Positions 1 to 6,470 of a DNA stretch of 8,321 nt are shown piece by piece. Source of the stretch: an uncultured Kineosporia sp. GTDB lineage: Bacteria > Actinomycetota > Actinomycetes > Actinomycetales > Kineosporiaceae. The position numbers and the translations under genes are program-made. Each line of letters opens with the position of its first letter. The stretch's first letter is position 1. The stretch spans positions 1 to 8,321 of the forward strand of contig CALMAR010000063.1 of the NCBI GenBank assembly GCA_937859855.1, given 5' to 3'. The notes beneath the pieces are model-generated. The model had not been told where the DNA came from. It ran no database searches and saw only the letters and a program-made list of their open reading frames with translations.

Positions 1-462
1 GGCCAGCCCTGGCATCCGCAGTCCCATCGCCGATGCCAGCCCGCTCGCCCCGGCCGGCAGCGCCAGCAGCGGAACGAGCCCGCCCAAGGCGTACTGCCGG
101 AGCAGGGCTATGCGACTGAGCGCCGCCTGGTCGGCCTGCTGATAGCCGTGGGCCACCGTTCGCAGCCGGGCCGCGGTGACGCGAAGCGCCGCCGCGAGCT
201 GATCCGCTCCACTGGGGCCGCTCAGTGCGGCCCGCACCGCGTCGTCCGCTTGATCGTGTCCCAGCGGATCCAGCGTCCGGCCCTCGTCGAGCAGCACGCC
301 CTCAGTGATCGCCGAGCCACGGATAGCGCACTCGGCCAGGAATCCGGCCAGCGCATCCAGACGTCCGGCCGCGGAGAGCATGTCCGCCACCCGGACCGAG
401 ATGCCACCCACTCCGCCACGTACCCGCAACGCTGCCGGGCCCTTCGCCGGTACGGCGATCAT
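1..462 (-). CDS. Possible type VII secretion substrate, YxxxD helical N-terminal domain (3' part outside window)
   Basis: The frame is open from an ATG at 462-460 to the window edge, giving 154 residues with no stop, so the C-terminal part is missing. The start overlaps the TGA of the upstream gene as ATGA, which implies translational coupling. Residues about 20-45 and 85-112 look like two amphipathic helices rich in Ala, Leu and Arg. The second ends in Y107-QQA-D111, which fits the YxxxD/E general signal of type VII (ESX) substrates. Residues about 124-146 form a hydrophobic Gly/Ala/Leu stretch that could be a membrane segment or the start of the next domain. Seen: the ORF, the overlap, the motif. 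Known: ESX substrates pair a helix-turn-helix domain with YxxxD, often next to a WXG100 partner. Inferred: this is an EspC-, PPE- or LXG-like substrate whose effector portion lies beyond the edge. It could instead be an unrelated helical membrane protein. Confidence 0.7.
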   Translation of the reverse strand, partial: MIAVPAKGPAALRVRGGVGGISVRVADMLSAAGRLDALAGFLAECAIRGSAITEGVLLDEGRTLDPLGHDQADDAVRAALSGPSGADQLAAALRVTAARLRTVAHGYQQADQAALSRIALLRQYALGGLVPLLALPAGASGLASAMGLRMPGLA

Positions 463-719
463 CGTGGCTGAACCCATCCGGGATCCGCCCGCGCGCAGCG
501 ATCCAGGTGCCGCCGCAGGGCCGAGGCGGCATCCTCGAACAACTGAGCACAATGACGGACGGCACGCCCGCGCTCGACCAGATCATCTCGGAACTGTTCT
601 GCCGCAATGGAATGCCAGTCCACTCCAGCCTCCATCAAAACCCTGCACCCGGCGTCATTGACCTCCATCGCCAGCTGCCGCAGGCCGGTGATCGCGCGCA
701 GCATCGCATCCACATTCAT
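459..719 (-). CDS. Small WXG100-like helical protein (WHS variant)
   Basis: This 86-residue protein is close to the roughly 100 residues usual for WXG100/ESX proteins. It reads as a helical hairpin: helix one about residues 3-30, a turn holding W35-H-S37, then A39, A40, F43, R44 and L47, and helix two about residues 42-73. The W-x-S-x-A-A-x-x-F-R-x-x-L pattern matches the family core, with Ser in place of Gly in WXG. Cys25 and Cys58 lie in opposite helices and might face each other; Cys75 is near the tail. A purine-rich ribosome site (GAGGGGGG) sits 3 nt before the ATG. It is the first gene of a minus-strand pair whose second start overlaps its stop. The likely role is as a secreted partner or chaperone-like subunit of the downstream protein. 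The fold assignment is fairly sure; secretion is inferred, since no ESX ATPase gene is in view. Confidence 0.72.
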   Translation of the reverse strand: MNVDAMLRAITGLRQLAMEVNDAGCRVLMEAGVDWHSIAAEQFRDDLVERGRAVRHCAQLFEDAASALRRHLDRCARADPGWVQPR

Positions 720-902
720 GGACCCCCCTCACGTTCGGACAAATGAGATCGTCCACTCACCCCCGCGAACGTGAAGACGACGCTAGGCGACAGCTCCCCC
801 GGCCAGAAGCGCCCGGATCGAACCTGTGGACAACTGGCTGGTCGGACGGGTTGTGGAGGAGCGGACCGCCCAGTTGGGCGATCGCTGCCGGGATGTCTCA
901 CC
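720..902. promoter_or_regulatory. Divergent intergenic region between WXG-like gene and phosphatase gene
   Basis: This 183-bp region should hold the promoters of both flanking transcription units. I found no convincing TANNNT with a matching -35 element on either strand. Two items stand out: an 8-bp inverted pair, CACGTTCG at 730-737 and CGAACGTG at 764-771, and a DnaA-box match at 825-833. A GGAGGAGCGG stretch at 855-864 resembles a ribosome site, but no in-frame start follows at a usable distance. Confidence 0.45.
825..833 (-). promoter_or_regulatory. Single DnaA-box consensus match
   Basis: The minus strand reads TTGTCCACA, identical to the box usual in high-GC actinobacteria. It lies about 70 bp before the phosphatase start. 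A weaker relative, TTGTCCGAA on the same strand, is at 733-741. One box is not an origin; it may mark DnaA-linked transcription control or be chance. Confidence 0.3.
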
Positions 903-1451
903 ATGGACCGCATGCCGCCGCCCAGCACCTACCGGGTCTGTTTCGTCTGCTCTGGAAACATCTGCCGCTCCCCGATGGCGGAGTCCATCTTCGGCGTCCT
1001 GGCCGCACGAGCCGGGCTCGACGTCTGGGCCGGCTCGGCCGGGATCGGTGACTGGCACAGCGGCGAGCCAGCTGATCCGCGGGCCCGGCGGGCTCTGAGC
1101 GCCCACGGCTATCCGGAAGGAGATCACCGGGCACGCCAGTTCGACCCGGCCCGGTTCGCTGATCTCGACCTGATCGTGGCGCTGGACGCCGGCCACCGCC
1201 GGATCCTGCAGAGCTGGGCCAGCGATGACGAAACTCGTTCCCGGATCAGGCTTCTGCGCAGCTTCGACCCGGTACTGGGGGCCAGCATCAGCGGGCCGGC
1301 CGGCGACATCGCCGATCCGTACTACGACGGCGATCAGGCGTTCAGCGATGCGCTGGATCAGATCGAGCTGGCCTGCACCGGACTCGTCGAGGCGATCAGA
1401 ACCGGGCAAGCACCCAGGCTTTCGCCGGCCGGCCCCAGCCGTCTGCGTTGA
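903..1451 (+). CDS. Low-molecular-weight protein-tyrosine-phosphatase family protein
   Basis: The 182-residue product is a cytosolic LMW-PTP fold enzyme; family members are usually 150-165 residues. The phosphate-binding loop is C16-SGNIC-R22-S23-P24, the C(X)5R(S) signature with nucleophile Cys16. D138-P139 followed by two Tyr supplies the general acid DPYY. The SAG at residues 45-47 and GEPADPR at 54-60 are also typical. The frame is open back to an ATG at 771, but conserved sequence begins near residue 10 of the ATG at 903. I therefore chose 903, with a weak CCGGGA ribosome site about 9 nt before it; ATG 912 is an alternative. Its stop overlaps the next gene, a ketosamine-3-kinase. Human LMW-PTP-A was shown to act as a protein-ribulosamine-5-phosphatase, so here the substrate may be a sugar-phosphate adduct rather than phosphotyrosine. 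Family is certain; substrate is inferred from context. Confidence 0.93.
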   Translation: MDRMPPPSTYRVCFVCSGNICRSPMAESIFGVLAARAGLDVWAGSAGIGDWHSGEPADPRARRALSAHGYPEGDHRARQFDPARFADLDLIVALDAGHRRILQSWASDDETRSRIRLLRSFDPVLGASISGPAGDIADPYYDGDQAFSDALDQIELACTGLVEAIRTGQAPRLSPAGPSRLR

Positions 1452-2248
1452 GAGCCACCGCGCGCGGCGCTTTTCGCAAGGACGACCGCAGCGCACCGCC
1501 GAACTTCTTCGCGGCGGAGGTCGCGGGACTGCACTGGCTGGCCGCAGCCACGCCGGATGGTGGAGCGGACGTCGCCGAGGTGCTCAGCTGGAGTCCGGCC
1601 CACATCGAACTGCCGCGGCTCACCGCGACCAGGCCCACCCGCGGCCAGGCTGAGGAGTTCGGGCGCCGCCTGGCCCGCACCCATCAGGCCGGCGCATCCC
1701 ATCACGGCGCCCCGCCACCGGAACTCGGCACCGGCGGCTTCATCGCCAGCCTGCCCCTGCCGGCGGCCGCGCAGCCACTGCCCTGGGGCAGCTTCTATGC
1801 CCGGCTGCGGATCGCTCCCTTCGCCCGGGCCGCGCGTGACCGGGGTGCCCTCACCCAGCGCACGACCAGGCTGCTCGACCAGATCTGCGAGCGGCTCGAC
1901 GCGGGCGACGAAAGCCTTACCGGCCCAGCCGAATCTCCGGCCCGGCTGCATGGTGACCTCTGGAGCGGGAACGTGATCTGGACCGCGACCGGTGCGGTTC
2001 TGATCGATCCGGCCGCGCACGGCGGCCACCGCGAAACCGACCTGGCCATGCTGGAACTGTTCGGGCTGCCGTTCCTGCCCGAGGTGATCGGGGCCTACCA
2101 CGACACCGTTGCGCTGGCCCCCGGAAGAAGCGAGCGGCGGGGCCTGCACCAGTTGTATCCATTGCTGGTCCACGCCGTCCTGTTCGGCGACGTCTACGGC
2201 GCCCGCTGCGCGCACCACGCCGCACAGATCGCGGCGCGATACCACTAG
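1448..2248 (+). CDS. Fructosamine/ketosamine-3-kinase family protein
   Basis: This 266-residue member of the APH-like kinase fold phosphorylates the third carbon of sugar adducts on lysine amines, which then fall apart and free the protein. The catalytic loop is H168-G-D170-L-W-S-G-N175, with D170 as base and N175 as metal ligand. D187-P-A is the DFG-equivalent metal site, followed by the family signature GHRETDLAM at 193-201. FRK at residues 9-11 and the FFAAE and GLHWL stretches match the family N-terminus, supporting the TTG start at 1448. That start overlaps the phosphatase TGA as TTGA and has no visible ribosome site, so translation is probably coupled. Many bacterial relatives prefer ribulosamines and erythrulosamines to fructosamines. 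The protein is slightly short against about 285 residues. The gene converges on pntB, with stops only 3 nt apart. Confidence 0.9.
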   Translation: MRATARGAFRKDDRSAPPNFFAAEVAGLHWLAAATPDGGADVAEVLSWSPAHIELPRLTATRPTRGQAEEFGRRLARTHQAGASHHGAPPPELGTGGFIASLPLPAAAQPLPWGSFYARLRIAPFARAARDRGALTQRTTRLLDQICERLDAGDESLTGPAESPARLHGDLWSGNVIWTATGAVLIDPAAHGGHRETDLAMLELFGLPFLPEVIGAYHDTVALAPGRSERRGLHQLYPLLVHAVLFGDVYGARCAHHAAQIAARYH

Positions 2249-2251
2249 GCC

Positions 2252-3670
2252 TCACAGCGCTTTGACGGCCGCCAGCACCTTGGTCAGCGACTCCTTGGCA
2301 TCACCGAACAGCAGCGACGTCTTCGGGTCGTAGAGCAGCTCGTTCTCGATCCCGGCGAAGCCCGGCCGCATCGACCTCTTCAGGAAGATCACCTGCTGGG
2401 AGTCGCCCACCTCGAGGATCGGCATGCCGTAGATCGGTGAGCCGGGCGAAGTCTTGGCCGCCGGATTGACCACGTCGTTGGCGCCGACCACCATCACCAC
2501 GTCGGTGACCTTGAACTCCGGGTTGACCTCGTCCATCTCCTTCAGCGCCTCGTAGGGCACATTCGCTTCGGCCAGAAGCACATTCATGTGCCCCGGCATC
2601 CGGCCCGCGACCGGATGGATGCCATAGGTGACGCCTATTCCCTTGCTCTCCAGCAGGTCAGCCAGTTCGCGGATGGTGTGCTGGGCCTGAGCCACCGCCA
2701 GTCCGTAACCCGGCACCACCACCACCTTGCTGGCGTAGTTGAGCAGGATCGCGACGTCGTCGGGCTGCACCGACGCGACCGGGCGATCGGACACCGCGGT
2801 CGAGCCGGCCGTGGATCCGCCCTTGAGCGCGCCGAACATGATGCCGGTCACCGATCGGCCCATGCCGGCCGCCATCAGCCTGGTCAGGATGGTTCCGCTG
2901 GCGCCGACCAGCGTGCCGGCCACCAGCAGCAGGGTGTTGCCCAGCACATAACCGCCGGCCGCCACGGTCAGGCCGGTGAACGCGTTCAACAGTGAGATCA
3001 CGATCGGCACGTCAGCCCCGCCCACCGGCAGCACCAGCAGCACCCCGGTGACCAGGCCGGCCAGGGCCAGCAGGGCGGCCATGCCCGGCGAGGCGCCACC
3101 GACCAGAGCGACCGCGAACACCAGCGACGCCACACAGGCACCGATCATGAGGTAGCGCATGCCCGGCAGAACTACTGGCCGGGTGGTCATGAGCTCTTGC
3201 AGCTTGGCGAAGGTGACCACTGACCCGGCGAACGAGACCGAACCCACCAGCACGGTGAAAGCCGTTGCGATCATCGCGATCACGGTGCCGGTCACGTCGC
3301 CGGTGCGGTAGTGGAACCAGCCGCGGGTTCCGCCCAGCTCGTTCAGCTCCAGCAGCGCCACCAGCGCGGCCGCGCCACCGCCGACTCCGTTGAAAAGGGC
3401 TACCAGCTGCGGCATCTGGGTCATCTGCACGTTGCGGGCCGCCGGGACGGCCACGACGGCGCCGGCCAGAATCGCCAGGGCGATCAACCCGAGGTGATCG
3501 AGATCGTTGGACAGGAACACCGTGACCAGCGCGATCAGAGCGCCGAAGGCTCCGATCAGGTTGCCCCGCCGGGCCGACTTGGGTGATGAAAGCCCCTTCA
3601 GGGCCAGGATGAAGCACACTGCGGCCGCGAGGTAGGCGACCTCCGTGGCGTCCCGGCTCAGCCAGCTCAT
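2252..3670 (-). CDS. pntB: NAD(P) transhydrogenase beta subunit
   Basis: This 472-residue membrane protein carries the proton channel helices (domain II, about residues 1-270) and the NADP(H)-binding domain III (about 290-472). It couples proton entry to hydride transfer from NADH to NADP+, making NADPH. Channel residues include N94 in the VALFNGVGG stretch, at the place of E. coli beta His91, and N229 in SLLNAF. Domain III shows G321-YGLAVAQAQ, GRMPGHMNVLLAEA at 357-370, D390 in KVTDVV, GANDVVNPAA at 396-405, KRSMRPGFAG at 431-440 and a C-terminal LLFGDAK. Length is close to E. coli PntB (462). The ATG overlaps the pntAb stop as ATGA, with GGTGAG 5 nt before it. It is the last gene of the operon and needs both upstream subunits. 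Confidence 0.97.
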   Translation of the reverse strand: MSWLSRDATEVAYLAAAVCFILALKGLSSPKSARRGNLIGAFGALIALVTVFLSNDLDHLGLIALAILAGAVVAVPAARNVQMTQMPQLVALFNGVGGGAAALVALLELNELGGTRGWFHYRTGDVTGTVIAMIATAFTVLVGSVSFAGSVVTFAKLQELMTTRPVVLPGMRYLMIGACVASLVFAVALVGGASPGMAALLALAGLVTGVLLVLPVGGADVPIVISLLNAFTGLTVAAGGYVLGNTLLLVAGTLVGASGTILTRLMAAGMGRSVTGIMFGALKGGSTAGSTAVSDRPVASVQPDDVAILLNYASKVVVVPGYGLAVAQAQHTIRELADLLESKGIGVTYGIHPVAGRMPGHMNVLLAEANVPYEALKEMDEVNPEFKVTDVVMVVGANDVVNPAAKTSPGSPIYGMPILEVGDSQQVIFLKRSMRPGFAGIENELLYDPKTSLLFGDAKESLTKVLAAVKAL

Positions 3671-3978
3671 GACGACTCACCGGCGTCCACCTTGGCCCGG
3701 GGGGCGCGCCCTTTGAACATCTCCAGCATGCGGTCGGTCACCACGAATCCGCCGATCAGATTGACCGTGGCCAGCACGATCGCGAAAAGCCCGATCGCGA
3801 CGGTGATGGCCTGCTCCGCCTGGCCGGTGACCAGGATCGCCCCGACCAGAATGATGCCGTGGATGGCGTTGGCGCCCGACATCAGCGGAGTGTGCAGGGT
3901 GCTGGACACCTTGGCCACCACTTCGAAGCCGACGAAGACCGACAGCACGAAGATGGCCAGCAGTGCGACGCCGTCCAT
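3667..3978 (-). CDS. pntAb: NAD(P) transhydrogenase alpha-2 subunit (membrane part)
   Basis: This 103-residue protein has three hydrophobic helices, about residues 4-22, 37-53 and 57-80. It corresponds to the membrane part that is fused to the C-terminus of PntA in E. coli but separate in Rhodospirillum rubrum and mycobacteria. The family signature lies at residues 25-47, with TLHTPLMSGANAI and the following GIILVGAI. The start ATG shares one base with the pntAa stop (TGATG), and its own stop overlaps the pntB start by 4 nt, so the three subunits are likely made in fixed ratio from one message. The charged C-terminal tail should be cytoplasmic. Confidence 0.96.
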   Translation of the reverse strand: MDGVALLAIFVLSVFVGFEVVAKVSSTLHTPLMSGANAIHGIILVGAILVTGQAEQAITVAIGLFAIVLATVNLIGGFVVTDRMLEMFKGRAPRAKVDAGESS

Positions 3979-5147
3979 CAGGTCGCCGTTCCTTCCCTCG
4001 CGGAATCCTCTACCTGACTGAGCATCTCGGCGGTCGGGCGGTGCCGGACGGTGCCGTCATGGGTCAGGCAGGCACCGGCCACCACCTCGTCATCGAAGTC
4101 CGGGACCACCTCGCCGTCCCTGGTCATCAGCAGCAGCAGGTTGGCCACGTTCTTGGCGTACAGCCTGGACGCATCGCCCGGCATGGTGCTGGCGGCGTCC
4201 TTCATCCCGGTGATGGTCAGGCTGCCGCCGTCCGGTAGGTCCAGACTGATGTCCTGGCCAGGCACCGAACCTTCGACGTTGCCCCCGCTCTCGGCCGCCA
4301 GGTCGATGATCACGCTGCCGGGCCGCAGCCCGCTCAGCATGCTGGAGGTGACCAGCAGAGGAGCCTGGCGCCCGGGTACAGCGGCAGTGGTGATCACCAC
4401 GTCGGCCGCCTGCAGGTGCGGGGTGAGCAGCTCACGCTGGCGGGCGGCACGGTCCTCAGTCATCTCCCGGGCGTAGCCGCCAGCCCCTTCCAGCGCCTCG
4501 AGGCCGAGGGTGACGAAGGTGGCGCCCATCGACCTGACTTCGTCGGCGCTGGACGGGCGGACGTCGTAGGCCGACACCACCGCGCCCAGCCGCCGGGCCG
4601 TGGCGATCGCCTGCAGCCCGGCCACTCCAGCACCCAGCACCAGCACCTTGGCCGGGGGAACCGTGCCGGCCGCGGTCATGAACAGCGGGAAGAACCGGGG
4701 CAACCGCATCGCGGCCTCCAGCACGCATCGGTAGCCGGCCACCAGCGCCTGCGAAGTCAGCGCATCCATGGACTGGGCCCGGGAGATCCGCGGTACCAGT
4801 TCCATCGCGAACGAGGTGATCCCGGCGTCCCGCAGTGCGGCCACGCTGGCGAGTTCGGTCGACGGCGAACACATTCCAAGGGTGACCACGCCGGGCCTGA
4901 GTTCCCCGGCCAGGCCGGGCCGCAGCGGGCGGACGTGCAGCAGGACGTCGGCCGAGGCCAAGTCGATCTCGTCCAGCACCGTGGCGCCGGCGCTGGTCAG
5001 GGCCGCGTCGGTGGCCAAGGCATGGGCACCCGCACCGGATTGGACGGTGACGTCCAGGCCGGCCTTGGTCAGCTGGGACACCACGTCGGGCGTGATCGCG
5101 ACCCGGCGCTCCCCCGGGATCGTCTCGGTCCGAACAGCGACCCTCAT
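3978..5147 (-). CDS. pntAa: NAD(P) transhydrogenase alpha-1 subunit (NAD-binding domain I)
   Basis: This 389-residue soluble subunit binds NAD(H) and passes hydride to domain III of PntB. The N-terminus MRVAVRTETIPGERRVAITP is the family opening, so I take ATG 5147. A longer frame from 5192 adds 15 unconserved residues. The RQD loop is R120, Q125, D128 within PRISRAQSMD. The Rossmann fingerprint is GAGVAG at 172-177, with D195 in SAYDVR as the expected ribose ligand. A conserved late stretch is SRLYAKNVANLL at 327-338. It lacks membrane helices, which are encoded by the next gene. The first gene of a tight three-gene operon, it probably starts from a leaderless promoter at 5154-5159. It diverges from the GDT1-type gene across 78 bp. 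Confidence 0.96.
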   Translation of the reverse strand: MRVAVRTETIPGERRVAITPDVVSQLTKAGLDVTVQSGAGAHALATDAALTSAGATVLDEIDLASADVLLHVRPLRPGLAGELRPGVVTLGMCSPSTELASVAALRDAGITSFAMELVPRISRAQSMDALTSQALVAGYRCVLEAAMRLPRFFPLFMTAAGTVPPAKVLVLGAGVAGLQAIATARRLGAVVSAYDVRPSSADEVRSMGATFVTLGLEALEGAGGYAREMTEDRAARQRELLTPHLQAADVVITTAAVPGRQAPLLVTSSMLSGLRPGSVIIDLAAESGGNVEGSVPGQDISLDLPDGGSLTITGMKDAASTMPGDASRLYAKNVANLLLLMTRDGEVVPDFDDEVVAGACLTHDGTVRHRPTAEMLSQVEDSAREGTAT

Positions 5148-5153
5148 CTGAGC

Positions 5154-5159
5154 AAGATA
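5154..5159 (-). promoter_or_regulatory. Predicted -10 element of the pntAa-pntAb-pntB operon, leaderless
   Basis: The minus strand reads TATCTT, a TANNNT match, followed by 6 nt and then the chosen ATG at 5147. That spacing puts transcription start at or next to the start codon. No Shine-Dalgarno sequence precedes the ATG, and no clear -35 element was seen. Confidence 0.5.
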
Positions 5160-5225
5160 TCTATCCGGGCGGTCCGGTCCGCGCAGGGTCATCCCTCGTG
5201 TGGGCCAGGTGGGACGCTTGGTCCG

Positions 5226-5801
5226 ATGAGTGCGTTCCTGATCAGCTTCGGCGTGATCTTCGTGGCCGAACTGGGTGACAAGTCACAGCTGATGGCCATG
5301 ACCCTGGCTACCCGGTTCCGCCCGCTGCCGATCCTGCTCGGGATCACCATCGCCACCGCCGTGGTGCACGCGGTCTCAGTCGGGATCGGAGCGGCGGCGG
5401 GCCTGGCTCTGCCGACCGACTGGATCACCCTGATCGCCGGGCTGGCGTTCCTGTCCTTCGCCGCCTGGACCGTTCGCGGCGACGAACTGACCAGCCAGGA
5501 CCAGGCCAGCGTGTCCCGTTCGGGCCGCTCGGCGATCGTCACCGCCACGGTCGTGTTCTTCCTGGCCGAACTGGGCGACAAGACCATGCTGGCCACCATC
5601 GCCCTGGCCACCCGGGAGGGCCTGTTCGGCACCTGGCTCGGCTCCACGGCCGGGATGGTGGCGGCCGACGCGCTGGCCATCGCGGCCGGTGCGCTGCTGG
5701 GCAAGAACCTGCCCGAACGGGCCATCCGGTTCGGCGCGGCGGCCATTTTCGTGATCTTCGGCGTGGTGCTGCTGGTGGATGCGCTGCGTCACCTGCTCTG
5801 A
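5226..5801 (+). CDS. GDT1/TMEM165 family (UPF0016) cation transporter
   Basis: This 191-residue membrane protein has two homologous halves, each opening with the family motif: E15-LGDKS and E115-LGDKT. Each motif is followed by a similar MAMTLATR or TIALATR run. The halves are also alike at DNA level (around 5259-5282 and 5559-5582), reflecting the family's internal duplication. About six helices are expected, joined by a polar linker near residues 84-103. Relatives are Mn2+ exporters in bacteria and cyanobacteria and Ca2+/Mn2+ transporters in eukaryotes; Mn2+ efflux is the likeliest role but is inferred. The frame is open far upstream (to 4416), but only the part from ATG 5226 looks like the family. 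The upstream gap to pntAa is too short for a yybP-ykoY Mn riboswitch, and none was seen. Confidence 0.92.
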   Translation: MSAFLISFGVIFVAELGDKSQLMAMTLATRFRPLPILLGITIATAVVHAVSVGIGAAAGLALPTDWITLIAGLAFLSFAAWTVRGDELTSQDQASVSRSGRSAIVTATVVFFLAELGDKTMLATIALATREGLFGTWLGSTAGMVAADALAIAAGALLGKNLPERAIRFGAAAIFVIFGVVLLVDALRHLL

Positions 5802-5816
5802 GCCGGCGTCCGTGCC

Positions 5817-6449
5817 CTACCGCACGTCCCGCGGGCGGAACTGCACGCTGATCCGCGGCCCGGCCGGGCGAGCGGTCTTCGGGATGCCATGCAGCCAGGT
5901 TCGCTGGCAGCTGCCGCCCATCACCAGCAGGTCGCCGTGGCCCAGCTGATGACGCTGGGCCGGAGCAGACCCATTGCGCGGCCTGATCGTCATCACCCGC
6001 GGCGCACCGAGCGAGACGATGGCCACCATGGTGTCCTGCGTGCTGCTGCGGCCGATGGTGTCGCCGTGCGGGGCCACGCTGTCACGCCCGTCGCGGTAGA
6101 GGCAGAGCCCGGCGGTGCGGAACGGCTCGCCCAGCTCGGACTGGTAGTGCTCGCTCAGGGCAGACCGGATCCCGGCCAGCAGCGGGTGGGGCAGCGCGGC
6201 GTCCTCGCCGTAGAAGCACAGCAGCCGGGGGACGTCCACCTCGCGCTGGTACATCTGCCGTCGTTCGGCCTGCCAGGGAACGTCGTGCAGCAGGGCCAGG
6301 AACAGCTCATCGGCACCGCTCAGCCAGCCCGGCGCCAGGTCGAGCCAGGCGCCCTGGCTGAGCGCGACCCGGTGGATGGCCCGGCTCAGCGGCCCAAAAC
6401 TGGGCGCCTGAGCGGCGTCCAGCAGCGATGCCTGGAACGTGATCGCCAC
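5817..6449 (-). CDS. alkB: AlkB-type alpha-ketoglutarate/Fe(II) dioxygenase, nucleic-acid alkylation repair
   Basis: The 210-residue product should oxidatively remove methyl groups such as 1-methyladenine and 3-methylcytosine from DNA or RNA. Iron ligands are H128 and D130 in APHGDTIG and H187 in TWLHGIPK. R199 and R205 in RISVQFR give the AlkB RxxxxxR pair that binds 2-oxoglutarate. LCLYRDGRDS at 115-124 is the substrate-side loop; it has Leu where relatives often have Asn. The N-terminal region with VPWQ at 57-60 and a Tyr/Arg-rich nucleotide lid resembles ALKBH2/3-like bacterial AlkB. The start is GTG 6449, supported by a -10 element 6 nt upstream and by no Shine-Dalgarno sequence. A perfect SOS palindrome ends 21 nt before the GTG. 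It converges on the GDT1-type gene with 15 nt between the stops. Identity is strong; substrate range is unknown. Confidence 0.93.
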   Translation of the reverse strand: MAITFQASLLDAAQAPSFGPLSRAIHRVALSQGAWLDLAPGWLSGADELFLALLHDVPWQAERRQMYQREVDVPRLLCFYGEDAALPHPLLAGIRSALSEHYQSELGEPFRTAGLCLYRDGRDSVAPHGDTIGRSSTQDTMVAIVSLGAPRVMTIRPRNGSAPAQRHQLGHGDLLVMGGSCQRTWLHGIPKTARPAGPRISVQFRPRDVR

Positions 6450-6455
6450 CCGATG

Positions 6456-6461
6456 ACGCTA
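6456..6461 (-). promoter_or_regulatory. alkB: Predicted -10 element of alkB, leaderless
   Basis: The minus strand reads TAGCGT (TANNNT) followed by CATCGG and then the GTG start, which is the spacing of an actinobacterial leaderless message. A -35 element 17-18 nt upstream would lie at 6479-6485, inside the LexA-type box, so bound repressor would block RNA polymerase. Confidence 0.6.
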
Positions 6462-6470
6462 CCACGGCGT

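Noticed and set aside
818..833. Second LexA-like site: TCGAACCTGTG, the same left half as the box at 6471.
   Set aside because: The right half reads GGACAA instead of GTTCGA, so only one arm is intact; LexA needs both.
771..902. N-terminal extension of 44 residues on the phosphatase.
   Set aside because: It has no family resemblance, covers the divergent promoter region, and would make the protein far longer than its family.
1358..2245. 295-codon minus-strand open frame opposite the ketosamine kinase.
   Set aside because: Low-complexity Gly/Gln/Arg composition; the plus strand carries the kinase catalytic motifs.
4416..5225. Long plus-strand open frame (270 codons) in front of the GDT1-type protein, which could look like an N-terminal extension.
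   Set aside because: It lies antisense to pntAa, has Gly/Arg/His-rich composition typical of a shadow frame, and the family match begins exactly at ATG 5226.
5148..5225. Manganese riboswitch (yybP-ykoY) before the GDT1-type gene.
   Set aside because: The 78-bp gap is shared with the divergent pntAa promoter, and no paired-stem architecture of that riboswitch was recognised.
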